From NCBI GenBank assembly GCA_029202845.1, contig CP119315.1:441501-505500 (forward strand): DNA of 64,000 bases. The letters are read 5' to 3'. This stretch comes from Candidatus Sphingomonas colombiensis (lineage in GTDB: Bacteria > Pseudomonadota > Alphaproteobacteria > Sphingomonadales > Sphingomonadaceae). Numbering within the stretch: the stretch's first letter is position 1; every line of letters begins with the position of its first letter. Below, one piece after another: positions 16,684 to 26,043 of this stretch. The notes beneath the pieces were generated by a model, which searched no databases, was not told the origin of the DNA, and saw only the letters and a list, made by a program, of their open reading frames with translations. A program made the position numbers and the translations under genes.

Positions 16684-16860
16684 ACCTCGCGACAGACGCT
16701 TTCAGGCGAGGACCCGGCGACCAGGCGGAGGATCACCGCTGCCATGAAGCCTGTGGACATGGACGCCGGGCGAGCCACCCCCCTTCCGCCTGAAACGGCA
16801 GGATCGGCGGCGCTCAATCGTTTTATTGCTATTGCGAACCAATCTCAGTAAATTCCTTAA

Positions 16861-16945
16861 CCTCCGGGCTTTAAGTGGTTGCCCCGCGCATCGGATGGGC
16901 GTAGGCGGCCTAACCATTCATGCCGCAACCACTTACGGAAAGAGG
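16861..16945 (+). promoter_or_regulatory. Structured 5' leader of mdh with ribosome-site pairing
   Basis: TAAGTGGTTGC (16872-16882) and GCAACCACTTA (16925-16935) form a perfect 11-bp stem enclosing 42 bases, which themselves contain TAGG-CGG-CCTA. Outside the stem, CCUC (16861-16864) can pair with GAGG (16942-16945), the mdh Shine-Dalgarno, and the following CG with CG. The start codon is at 16951. The fold is read by eye; any ligand or protein partner is unknown. Confidence 0.5.
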
Positions 16946-16950
16946 ATGGA

Positions 16951-17913
16951 ATGGCCCGCAAGAAGATCGCGCTGATCGGCGCCGGAAATATCGGTGGCAC
17001 GCTCGCGCATTTGGCGGCCCTCAAGGGGCTTGGTGACATCGTCCTGTTCGACGTGGTCGAAGGCGTGCCGCAGGGCAAGGCGCTCGATCTGTCGCAGTGC
17101 GGCCCGGTCGAGGGCTTCGATGCGAAGATCACCGGCACCAACGATTACAAGGACATCGCTGGCGCGGACGTGATCATCGTCACCGCCGGCGTCGCCCGCA
17201 AGCCGGGCATGAGCCGCGACGATCTGCTCGGCATCAACCTCAAGGTGATGAAGGCAGTCGGCGAAGGCATCCGCGACAACGCGCCCGACGCATTCGTGAT
17301 CTGCATCACCAACCCGCTCGACGCGATGGTGTGGGCGTTGCGCGAATTCTCCGGCCTGCCGCACAACAAGGTCGTCGGCATGGCCGGCGTGCTCGACTCG
17401 GCGCGCTTCAGCCATTTCCTCGCGGAGGAATTCGGCGTCTCGGTCAAGGACGTGAACACCTTCGTGCTCGGCGGCCATGGCGATACGATGGTGCCGGTGC
17501 TCGAATATTCCACCGTCAGCGGCATCCCGGTCAGCGATCTGATCGCGATGGGCTTCTCCACCAAGGAGAAGGTCGATGAGATCGTGAAGCGCACCCGTGG
17601 CGGCGGCGGCGAGATCGTCGCGCTGCTCAAGACCGGCTCCGCCTATTACGCGCCCGCCACCAGCGGCATCGCGATGGCCGAAGCCTATCTCTACGACCAG
17701 AAGCGCATCCTGCCATGCGCGGCGAACCTGTCGGGCGAATATGGCGTGGACAATCTCTACGTCGGCGTGCCGGTGGTGATCGGCGCGGGCGGCGTCGAGA
17801 AGATCGTCGAGGTCAAGCTGTCCGACGAGGCGAAGGCCGGCCTTCAGGTCTCGGTCGACGCGGTGAAGGAACTTCTCGTTGCCTGTAAGGGTATCGACGA
17901 AACACTGAAGTGA
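16951..17913 (+). CDS. mdh: Malate dehydrogenase
   Basis: 320 residues, LDH-like class of malate dehydrogenase. The NAD-binding GAGNIGGT is at 10-17 and D34 in LFDVVEG binds the adenosine ribose. The substrate-binding ARKPGMSRDDLL includes the mobile-loop arginines, and the catalytic histidine is in GGHGDTMVP (H176). It oxidises malate to oxaloacetate in the TCA cycle. The start is fixed by AGAGG at 16941-16945. It heads the mdh-sucD-sucA-sucB unit and has a strongly structured leader. Confidence 0.97.
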   Translation: MARKKIALIGAGNIGGTLAHLAALKGLGDIVLFDVVEGVPQGKALDLSQCGPVEGFDAKITGTNDYKDIAGADVIIVTAGVARKPGMSRDDLLGINLKVMKAVGEGIRDNAPDAFVICITNPLDAMVWALREFSGLPHNKVVGMAGVLDSARFSHFLAEEFGVSVKDVNTFVLGGHGDTMVPVLEYSTVSGIPVSDLIAMGFSTKEKVDEIVKRTRGGGGEIVALLKTGSAYYAPATSGIAMAEAYLYDQKRILPCAANLSGEYGVDNLYVGVPVVIGAGGVEKIVEVKLSDEAKAGLQVSVDAVKELLVACKGIDETLK

Positions 17914-17919
17914 TCGTGC

Positions 17920-17947
17920 GCCCGGCCGCGTCGACGCGCGGCCGGGC
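17920..17947. repeat. Intercistronic hairpin between mdh and sucD
   Basis: GCCCGGCCGCG (17920-17930) pairs perfectly with CGCGGCCGGGC (17937-17947) across a six-base loop, immediately after the mdh stop. No T-run follows. More GC-rich inverted sequence (GTCCCCGCCCG / CGCGGGGAC) precedes sucD. Likely roles are RNA stability, processing or partial termination. Confidence 0.6.
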
Positions 17948-18034
17948 CATCGAAAGACAACAACGGCTCCCGCTCGGGCGGGGGCGCACTCCCGGTCCCC
18001 GCCCGCGCGGGGACGCAATATATTGGGAACCCGC

Positions 18035-18925
18035 ATGAGCATTCTCGTCGACAGGAACACCAAGGTCATCACCCAGGGGATGACCGGCAAGACCGGCACC
18101 TTCCACACCAAGGCCGCGCTTGATTACGGCACGCAGATGGTCGGCGGTGTTACGCCGGGCAAGGGCGGCACGATCCACGAAGAACTCGGCCTGCCGAACT
18201 TCGACACCGTCGCGGAAGCCGTCGCCAAGACCGGCGCGACCGCCAGCGTGATCTATGTCCCGCCGCCCTTCGCCGCGGATTCGATCCTCGAGGCGATCGA
18301 CGCCGAAGTGCCGCTGATCGTCACGATCACCGAAGGCATTCCGGTGCTCGACATGGTGAAGGTGAAGCGCGCGCTTTCCGGCTCCAAGTCGCGCCTGATC
18401 GGCCCGAACTGCCCGGGCGTGCTGACGCCGGGCCAGTGCAAGATCGGCATCATGCCGGGCAACATCTTCAAGCAGGGCTCGGTCGGCGTCGTCTCGCGTT
18501 CCGGCACGCTGACCTATGAAGCGGTGTTCCAGACCTCGAACGCCGGCCTCGGCCAGACGACGGCGGTGGGCATCGGTGGCGATCCGGTCAACGGCACGAA
18601 CTTCATCGACGTGCTCGAGCTGTTCCTCGCCGACGAGGCCACCAAGTCGATCATCATGATCGGTGAGATCGGCGGATCGGCCGAAGAGGAAGCCGCGCAG
18701 TTCCTTCGCGACGAGGCGAAGCGCGGCCGCAAGAAGCCGATGGCCGGCTTCATCGCGGGCCGCACGGCGCCTCCGGGCCGCCGCATGGGCCACGCCGGCG
18801 CGATCGTGTCGGGCGGCCAGGGCGGCGCCGAGGACAAGATCGCTGCGATGGAAGCAGCAGGCATCAAGGTTGCGGCGAGCCCGAGCGAACTCGGCTCGAC
18901 GCTGCTTGAGGTGCTGAAGGGCTAA
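18035..18925 (+). CDS. sucD: Succinate--CoA ligase alpha subunit
   Basis: 296 residues from the ATG at 18035. The N-terminal CoA-binding domain has QGMTGKTGTFHT near 14 and VGGVTPGKGG near 37; the C-terminal ligase domain carries the phosphohistidine loop GHAGAIVSGG (H253). With SucC it converts succinyl-CoA to succinate with nucleotide formation. The beta-subunit gene sucC, usually directly upstream in alphaproteobacteria, is not between mdh and sucD nor elsewhere in the window. Confidence 0.96.
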   Translation: MSILVDRNTKVITQGMTGKTGTFHTKAALDYGTQMVGGVTPGKGGTIHEELGLPNFDTVAEAVAKTGATASVIYVPPPFAADSILEAIDAEVPLIVTITEGIPVLDMVKVKRALSGSKSRLIGPNCPGVLTPGQCKIGIMPGNIFKQGSVGVVSRSGTLTYEAVFQTSNAGLGQTTAVGIGGDPVNGTNFIDVLELFLADEATKSIIMIGEIGGSAEEEAAQFLRDEAKRGRKKPMAGFIAGRTAPPGRRMGHAGAIVSGGQGGAEDKIAAMEAAGIKVAASPSELGSTLLEVLKG

Positions 18926-18935
18926 ATTGATGTGT

Positions 18936-18978
18936 CAGGCCGCCGTCCCCGGCGCAGTGCGGGGGAGCCGGCGGCCTG
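18936..18978. repeat. Intercistronic hairpin between sucD and sucA
   Basis: CAGGCCGCCG (18936-18945) pairs with CGGCGGCCTG (18969-18978). The intervening bases can form a second GC stem (CCCC with GGGG). It lies 10 bases past the sucD stop and ~40 before the sucA start, with no T-run. Confidence 0.6.
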
Positions 18979-19017
18979 AGGCTCCGGCACCTGCCGGGGC
19001 GGCGGAGTGAAGCTGAA

Positions 19018-21988
19018 ATGGGCTACGAAGGCCAGGATTTCTCGGATATCGCAGGCGGCGTTTCGCCCGCGTTCATCGACGCGCTCTATGCGCGCTACAA
19101 GACCGCGCCGGACAGCGTAGAGCCGGGCTGGCGCAGTTTCTTCGAGGGGCTGGAGGGCGCCGCTACCGGCCCCTCGTGGGAAAGCGACCGCTGGCCGCTT
19201 ACCACGACCGACGACCTGACGGCGGCGCTCGACCCAACGCAGATGGAGCCGGCGCCGAAGCCCGCCAAGGGTAAGCCCGCCGCCGCGGCTGCTTCGGCCC
19301 CTGCCCCCAGCCAGGACGCGATCGTCAAGGCCGCGGCCGATGCGATCCGCGCGCAGATGCTGATCCGCACCTATCGTGTGCGCGGCCATCTCGCGTCCAA
19401 TCTCGATCCGCTGGGCCTGTCCGGCCTGCGCGAGTTGCCGGCCGATCTCACCACGGAATATCACGGCTTCTCCGATGCCGATCTCGATCGCCCGGTCTAT
19501 CTCGGCGGCGCGCTTGGCCTGCAATGGGCGAGCGTGCGCGAGCTCGTCCAGATCCTGCGCGCCAATTACTGCGGCAACGTCGGCCTTGAATATATGCACA
19601 TCGCCGACGTGGAGGAGCGCCGCTTCCTCCAGGAGCGCATGGAGGGCAAGGACAAGGCGATCCAGTTCACCGCCGACGGCAAGAAGGCGATCCTGAACAA
19701 GGTGATCGACGCCGAGCAGTGGGAAAAGTTCCTCGGCCGCAAATATGTCGGCACGAAGCGCTTCGGCCTCGATGGCGGCGAATCGATGATCCCGGCGCTG
19801 GAAAGCGTGATCAAATATGGCGGCCAGATGGGCGTCAACGAGATCGTCTATGGCATGGCGCACCGCGGCCGGCTGAACGTGCTCGCCAACGTCATGGCGA
19901 AGCCGCTGCGCGTGATCTTCCACGAATTCGCCGGCGGCTCGGCCAACCCCGATGATATCGGCGGCTCGGGCGACGTGAAATATCACCTCGGCACCTCCAC
20001 CGACCGCGAGTTCGACGGGCACAAGGTGCATATGTCGCTCGTCGCCAATCCGTCGCATCTTGAGGCGGCGGACCCGGTGGTGCTGGGCAAGACCCGCGCG
20101 ATCCAGACGATCGCGGGCGATCTGGCCGAACATTCGAAGTCGCTGCCCGTGCTGATCCACGGCGACGCGGCCTTCGCCGGTCAGGGCATCGTATGGGAGT
20201 GCTTCGGCTTCTCCGACATTCGCGGTTACAATACCGGCGGTTGCCTGCACTTCGTCATCAACAACCAGATCGGCTTCACCACGAGCCCGCAATTCGCGCG
20301 CTCCTCGCCCTATCCGTCCGACGTGGCGAAGGGCGTGCAGGCGCCGATCTTCCATGTGAACGGCGACGATCCCGAAGCCGTTACCTTCGCGTGCAAGATG
20401 GCGATCGAATATCGCCAGACCTTCCACCGCGACGTGGTGATCGACATGTGGTGCTATCGCCGCTTCGGCCACAACGAGGGTGACGAGCCGAGCTTCACCC
20501 AGCCGCTGATGTACAAGGCGATCCGCAGCCATCCGCCGGTGAGCGAGATTTACGGCCAGCGCCTGATCGCCGAAAAGGTCGTGGATCAGGCGTGGATCGA
20601 CGAAACCGTCAAGCAGCAGACCACGCTGCTCGAAGGTGAGTTCGAGGCGGGCGCGAGCTACAAGCCGAACAAGGCGGACTGGTTCGCCGGTCGCTGGTCC
20701 GGCCTGTCCGTTCCGGCCGATCCCGAGAGCGCGCGACGCATCGTCGACACCGGGCTGGAGCCGAAGCTGTTCGACGCGCTCGGCCGGCTGCTGACCACCG
20801 TTCCCGGACTCGATCTCGATCCACAAGACGCTGGCGCGCGTGCTCGACGCCAAGCGCGAGATGTTCCGCTCGGGCCAGGGCTTCGACTGGGCGACAGGCG
20901 AAGCGCTGGCTTATGGCGCGCTGCTGTCGGAGGGCTATGGCGTCCGCCTTTCGGGGCAGGATTCGGGCCGCGGCACCTTCTCGCAGCGCCATGCCGTGTG
21001 GGTCGACCAGAATGACGAGCACAAATACGTGCCGCTGGCGAACGTCGAACACGGCCGGTTCGAGGTGCTCGACAGCCCGCTCTCCGAATATGGCGTGCTC
21101 GGCTTCGAGTACGGCTATGCGCTCGCCGATCCCAAGACGCTGGTGCTGTGGGAGGCGCAGTTCGGCGACTTCGCCAACGGCGCACAGATCATGATCGACC
21201 AGTTCATCGCGCGCGGCGAAGCCAAGTGGCTGCGCGCCAACGGCCTCGTCATGCTGCTGCCGCACGGTTATGAGGGACAAGGGCCGGAGCATAGCTCCGC
21301 ACGGCCGGAGCGTTTCCTCCAGCTGTGCGCTGGCGATAATATGCAGGTCGCGAATTGCACCACGCCGGCGAACTATTTCCACCTGCTCCGCCGGCAGATG
21401 CACCGTTCGTTCCGCAAGCCGCTGGTGGTGTTCACGCCGAAATCGCTGCTGCGTCACAAGATGGCGGTATCGAGCGCGGCTGACTTCATCGGCGACAGCC
21501 ACTTCCGCCGCATCCTGTCCGATCCGTCGGCCCCGGCTGACGTGGATACGAAGCGGGTCGTGCTGTGCACCGGCAAGGTCGCTTACGATCTGATCGAAGC
21601 GCGCGACGCGGCGGGTGACAAGAACACCCAGATCATCCGCATCGAACAGCTCTATCCCTTCCCGGGAGACCCGCTGACGGTGCGGCTGGCGCGGATGCCG
21701 AACCTCGAAGAGGTGATCTGGGCGCAGGAAGAACCGCGCAACAACGGTTACTGGTTCTTCGTCGAGCCCTATATCGAACAGGCGCTGATCAACGCGAACG
21801 TCCCGGTGAAGCGCCCGCGCTACGCCGGCCGCGCCGCCGCGGCATCGCCGGCAACCGGGCTGATGAAGCGCCACCAGGCCGAACAGGGCGCGCTCGTCGC
21901 CGATGCGCTCGGCCACAATGTTCGCGAGGAAATCCGCCGTACCCGCGAAGGCGATTCGGCGAAGAAGACCGGCAACGCCGGCGCATGA
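19018..21988 (+). CDS. sucA: 2-Oxoglutarate dehydrogenase E1, frame broken by one extra base near 20803
   Basis: Thiamine-diphosphate E1 component of the 2-oxoglutarate dehydrogenase complex. The first frame (19018 to ~20802) covers the N-terminal SucB-binding segment, the GMAHRGRLN substrate site and the ThDP motif GDAAFAGQG...NNQIGFTT. The C-terminal transketolase-like part (GQDSGRGTFSQRHAVW) continues in the next frame to 21988. At CCC (20803-20805), reading CC instead restores VPDSISIHKTLARV, as in homologues, giving a 989-residue protein of normal length. An extra C, by mutation or homopolymer sequencing error, is the simplest explanation. Loss of a core TCA enzyme is unlikely in an otherwise intact operon. 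Confidence 0.93.
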
Positions 21989-21997
21989 CGTTCCGTT

Positions 21998-22020
21998 GCC
22001 CCGGCGCTTGCCGCCGGGGC
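21998..22020. repeat. Intercistronic hairpin between sucA and sucB
   Basis: GCCCCGGCG (21998-22006) pairs perfectly with CGCCGGGGC (22012-22020) around CTTGC, 10 bases after the sucA stop. It is the third GC-rich hairpin placed in a gap of this operon. Confidence 0.6.
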
Positions 22021-22069
22021 CTCACAGTGACAGCAATATCCCGGCTTGAGCAGGGATGACGAGGTAGAG

Positions 22070-23282
22070 ATGGCAATCGAAGTTCTGGTCCCCACGCTGG
22101 GCGAATCGATCACCGAAGCGACGCTGGGCGAATGGCTCAAGCAACCCGGCGACAAGGTCGCGGCTGACGAGCCGATCGCCAGCCTCGAAACCGACAAGGT
22201 TTCGGTGGAAGTCCCCTCGCCCGTCGCGGGCGTGATGGGCCAGCATGCCGTGCAGGTCGGCGATACGGTGCAGGTCGGCGCGATGATCGCGACGATCGAG
22301 GCTGGCGCCGCCGCTGCGCCTGCGCCTGCGCCTGCGCCCGCCGCTGCCGCCGCTGCGGCTCCGGCGCCAACCGCGGTGGAACCGGCCGGCGACACCGCCT
22401 GCCGCTTTGTCGCCGTCGGTGCGCCGCGCCGTGCTCGAGCATGGCGTCGATCCCGCGACGATCAAGGGCACCGGCAAGGACGGGCGCCTGACCAAGGAAG
22501 ACATCGACGCCGCCGCCGCGACCGCCAAGGCCGCGCCTGCGGTTGCCGCGCCAGCCGCGCCGTCGGTCGCCTCCCCGACCGGCCGCAAGGAAGAGCGCGT
22601 ACGCATGACGCGCCTGCGCCAGACGATCGCCAAGCGCCTGAAGGAAGCGCAGAACACCGCCGCGATGCTCACCACGTTCAACGATGTGGACATGACCGCG
22701 GTGATGGAAGCGCGCGTCAAGTATAAGGACCTGTTCGAGAAGAAGCACGGCGTTCGCCTCGGCTTCATGGGCTTCTTCGTGAAGGCCGCGTGCATGGCGC
22801 TGAAGGATATTCCGTCGGTCAACGCCTCGATCGAGGGCGATGAGATCATCTATCACGATTATGCCGATATCTCGGTCGCGGTCTCCGCGCCGAACGGGCT
22901 GGTCGTGCCGGTGATCCGCGATGCCGATCAGCTCACCGTCGCCGGGATCGAAAAGACGATCGGCGATTTCGGCCGCCGCGCCAAGGACGGCACGCTGAAG
23001 ATGGACGAGATGAAGGGCGGCACCTTCACGATCTCGAACGGCGGCGTGTTCGGTTCGCTGATGTCCACCCCGATCATCAACCCGCCGCAGTCGGCCGTAC
23101 TCGGCCTGCACCGGATCGAGGATCGCCCCGTCGTCCGCAACGGACAGGTCGTGGTGCGCCCGATGATGTATCTCGCATTGAGCTACGATCACCGCCTGAT
23201 CGATGGCCGCGAGGCAGTGACCTTCCTCGTCGCATTGAAGAACGCGATGGAAGATCCCACCCGCATCCTGATCGATCTCTGA
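22070..23282 (+). CDS. sucB: Dihydrolipoyl succinyltransferase E2, frame broken by one extra base near 22400-22408
   Basis: E2 core of the 2-oxoglutarate dehydrogenase complex, transferring succinyl from lipoyl to CoA. The lipoyl domain comes first, with the lipoylated lysine in ETDKVSVEV. An Ala-Pro linker follows, then in the next frame the E1/E3-binding domain (LSPSVRRAVLEHGVDP) and the catalytic domain with YDHRLIDGREAV. Dropping one T from TTT (22406-22408), or the T at 22400, joins the frames into 403 residues, the usual size. The start at 22070 follows GAGGTAGAG. No lpd (E3) gene follows, so E3 is supplied from elsewhere. Confidence 0.93.
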
Positions 23283-23290
23283 TCCTTCCG

Positions 23291-23320
23291 CCGCCGGCTC
23301 CCACAAGGGGCCGGCGGTTT
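23291..23320 (+). terminator. Rho-independent-like terminator after sucB
   Basis: CCGCCGG (23291-23297) pairs with CCGGCGG (23311-23317), directly followed by TTT and a second short T-run (TTTCGGTTT). It starts nine bases past the sucB stop and would end the mdh-sucDAB transcript. Confidence 0.65.
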
Positions 23321-23425
23321 CGGTTTGGGGTGGGGAGCTGGCCGCGTGTCGGGCTACCGCCCGTGCGCGGATAACGATCGTTGAACGAAACCGCGCGTAT
23401 CGCGCCGCGCCGCCCGCTCGTCAGA

Positions 23426-23953
23426 TCAGCGCTTGGTCTCGCGGAGCGGTTTGAGCGCGGTGCCGCTCAGATACATCATCGTCACCGAAATTTCGGTTAC
23501 GCCCTGCCCCACCTTCACGGCGGTCTGCTTGGGGGATGGTTTCCTGCCGAAGATGAAATCCCACACCGTCACGCGCGGATTGCCGGAGGCGCCGCCACCG
23601 TCCGAGCGATCGGTCTGGTTATTGGCATTCGCGTCATGGCGCACGTCGATCGCGTAAGTGCCCGGTGCCGCGACGGGCATGCAAACGCGGATCGGCTCCG
23701 TCCGCGGGGTCGGGATTTCCACTTTGGTCTGCCACTTCACCTTGTCGAACCAGGTCGAGGTATCGCCGCCGAAGGTGCGGACGCGCACCGTGCCGAGGTG
23801 GTTTTTCAAACCGGTGATGTTGACGAGGATCGCCGGGCCGCCGCCGGGCGCACAATGCGCCGCATCCGGTCCGAGGATCGAGGGGGTTTCCGCCGCCGCA
23901 GGAGCCGCCAGAAGGAGCATTGCTCCCAGCACCGTCATTGAACGATAGGCCAT
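23426..23953 (-). CDS. DUF2141 domain secreted protein
   Basis: 175 residues from the ATG at 23953; the frame extends to 23995 but lacks support there. Residues 1-20 are a signal peptide ending APAAAE. The mature protein follows the DUF2141 pattern: VNITGLKNHLGTVRV at the start, CMPVAAPGTYAIDVRHDANANNQTD with a Ca-binding-like DxNxNxxxD stretch in the middle, and NPRVTVWDFIFGRKPS near the end. Members are exported proteins of unknown function. It is convergent with sucB and transcribed separately. Confidence 0.8.
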   Translation of the reverse strand: MAYRSMTVLGAMLLLAAPAAAETPSILGPDAAHCAPGGGPAILVNITGLKNHLGTVRVRTFGGDTSTWFDKVKWQTKVEIPTPRTEPIRVCMPVAAPGTYAIDVRHDANANNQTDRSDGGGASGNPRVTVWDFIFGRKPSPKQTAVKVGQGVTEISVTMMYLSGTALKPLRETKR

Positions 23954-24013
23954 CAGAATGCCTTTGCCGCGAGTTGCGGCAGTTTTGGGGCACAACGCAC
24001 AATAATTGCCGCG

Positions 24014-24697
24014 TCAGTTGGCCGCCAGCTTGCGCAGCGCGCCGAGCGCGTCATCCAATCCCTTCGCCCGGGCACGCGTCGCCGCACGGCGGGTCGCGCC
24101 GCGCTCCAGCCGATCGAGCAGGGTGCCGATCGACGCGCCGGGCTGATCCACCATCTCGCGCGCTCCGGGAAGCGGAAAGGTTTCGAACCGTTCGCCCCGC
24201 TCCTCGGCGGTGATCGGGGATGGCGCCACCGGCATGCTCGACATCGCATCGGGGTCGAAGGCGGCAAGCGGCAGATCGAGATCGTCGGGCAGCGATCGTT
24301 CCCGATCGTCCGGCACCGGGCCGTCGCCGGCGATCGGCAATGGTTCGCCAAGCTCGCTGCGCGCGGCGATCGGGCGGCGCGCCGGCGCATCGGGATGGGC
24401 GTCCGCGCGGCGCAGCAGCGGCGTCGCGCCAAGTCGCGTGGCGCGACGGGAGCGACGCACGAACAACGATGATGCCATCAGGCGCGGCAACAGCCCAAGC
24501 AGCGCGATCAACCCGCCGCCGGCAAGCGCAAGCAACGTCCGCCCCGTCACCCCGATCGGCGGCGCGGCCGCCGGCACCAGCACCGCAATCCGCAAACGTT
24601 CGGTTACACTTTCAAGTACCCCCCCAGACGCCCCCGCAATCAGGCCGGCCGCGACCAGCCCGACAGCCAGCGAAAAGACCGGGAGAATTCTCTTCAT
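24014..24697 (-). CDS. Hypothetical membrane protein coupled to the exosortase-type glycosyltransferase
   Basis: 227 residues. The ATG at 24697 overlaps the glycosyltransferase stop (ATGA), so it is translationally coupled. Two membrane helices (~5-25 and ~47-70) are followed by a long cytoplasmic, disordered region with many arginines and D/P-rich segments, and a C-terminal helical part with repeated R-A-T-R. I do not recognise a family. Coupling suggests a role in the same polysaccharide system. Confidence 0.6.
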   Translation of the reverse strand: MKRILPVFSLAVGLVAAGLIAGASGGVLESVTERLRIAVLVPAAAPPIGVTGRTLLALAGGGLIALLGLLPRLMASSLFVRRSRRATRLGATPLLRRADAHPDAPARRPIAARSELGEPLPIAGDGPVPDDRERSLPDDLDLPLAAFDPDAMSSMPVAPSPITAEERGERFETFPLPGAREMVDQPGASIGTLLDRLERGATRRAATRARAKGLDDALGALRKLAAN

Positions 24698-25938
24698 GCT
24701 GAGCTGCTTGTAGCGGTTATTTGCGACCATGACTCGTCCATACGCCCGGCTTTGGTCAGCCGTTGGTAAACCGGTTCGTAACGAGAAATATTTGACAACC
24801 AGTTACGCTCCGCCTCGACGAAAGCGCGCGCGCGTTTGCGGCGCGCGTCCCAATCGCCCCGATCGGCAAGCAACGCGGCCAGCGCAGTTGCGATCGCCTG
24901 CGGATTGTCCGCTGCGAACAGCGCGCCGGTATCGCCGTCGCGGATCAGTTCGCGGTGGCCGCCCACATCGGATGCCGCGACCAGCCGCCCTTGCGCCATC
25001 GCCTCCAGCGGCTTCAGCGGCGTAACGAGATCGGTCAGCCGCATCCGTTTGCGCGGATAGGCCAGCACGTCGATCAGCCCATAATATCGCTCGACCTGAT
25101 CATGCGGCACGCGGCCGACAAAGCGGATGCGATCCGCCACGGAAGACGCCGCCGCCTGCACGCGCAGCACCTGCTCCATCGGGCCGCCGCCTACCAGCAG
25201 CAGCTGCGCCTCGGGTCGCGCCGCGACCAGCGCCGGCATCGCCGCGATCAGATCATCCAGTCCCTCATAATCGTAGAAGCTGCCGATAAAGCCGATCGTG
25301 TCTCCTTCGAGCCCGAGTTCCGCCGCAAGCGCATTGTCGCGCGGCCCTGGCGCGCCGAACAGGCCGAGATCGACGCCGTTGGGCGACACCATGATCTTCT
25401 CGTGATCGATTCCGCGCGCGACAAGATCGTCGCGCAGCCCCTCGCAAATCACCGCCACCGCGTCGGCGCGACGCACGGCCCACGTCTCGAGCGCGCGGGT
25501 TGCGCGATAACGGGCCGATCCCTCGCGGCCGGTGCCATTGCCAACCGCGGCATCTTCCCAAAATGCCCGTATCTCGTAGACCAGCGGCAACCCCCGCCGC
25601 CGCGCAACGCGCAACGCGGCGAGCGCGCCGAGCACCGGCGAATGCGCATGGAGCACGTCGGGACGAAACTGCTCGACCACCGCGTTGATACGGCGTGAAA
25701 AGGCAGCGATCTCCGTCAGTTCTCCGATGGGCGCGGGGAGCGCGCGCGGCGGAACGGTGCGGTGGAAGTCTATTCCATCCACGCGCTCGAACGCAGCCTC
25801 GGTCTGCCCCTGTCGCGGCCCGGTAACGGCCGCCACTTTCCATCCACGCGCCATCTGCGCGGTCAGGATCGCACGGGTGCGGAAGGTGTAACCGCTGTGT
25901 AGCGGTAAGCCATGATCGAGAACGTGGAGAATACGCAT
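24694..25938 (-). CDS. Exosortase A system-associated glycosyltransferase (GT4)
   Basis: 414 residues from the ATG at 25938; a TTG at 25947 is the alternative. The N-terminus MRILHVLDHGLPLHSGYTFRT, with an ensuing TGPRQGQ, is the hallmark of the exosortase-A-associated glycosyltransferase family. The C-terminal GT-B domain shows IGFIGSFYDYEGLDDLI, LLLVGGGP and the donor-binding TPLKPLEAMAQG. It would add sugars during extracellular polysaccharide synthesis. It is divergent from the O-glycosylation-ligase gene; the exosortase itself is not in the window. Confidence 0.85.
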   Translation of the reverse strand: MRILHVLDHGLPLHSGYTFRTRAILTAQMARGWKVAAVTGPRQGQTEAAFERVDGIDFHRTVPPRALPAPIGELTEIAAFSRRINAVVEQFRPDVLHAHSPVLGALAALRVARRRGLPLVYEIRAFWEDAAVGNGTGREGSARYRATRALETWAVRRADAVAVICEGLRDDLVARGIDHEKIMVSPNGVDLGLFGAPGPRDNALAAELGLEGDTIGFIGSFYDYEGLDDLIAAMPALVAARPEAQLLLVGGGPMEQVLRVQAAASSVADRIRFVGRVPHDQVERYYGLIDVLAYPRKRMRLTDLVTPLKPLEAMAQGRLVAASDVGGHRELIRDGDTGALFAADNPQAIATALAALLADRGDWDARRKRARAFVEAERNWLSNISRYEPVYQRLTKAGRMDESWSQITATSSSA

Positions 25939-26043
25939 CACGCGCAAGCTCTTGCCACGCGATCATTTAACGCCGCGTCAACCGCATCGCCGTTAGAGGC
26001 GTATCAACCGCACCGGACGCAGCAAGATGGAACGCAGGCGCAG

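Noticed and set aside
18922..20853. 643-residue open frame on the minus strand across sucA
   Set aside because: It mirrors the sucA codons (frame opposite a high-GC gene), has no family motif and no ribosome site.
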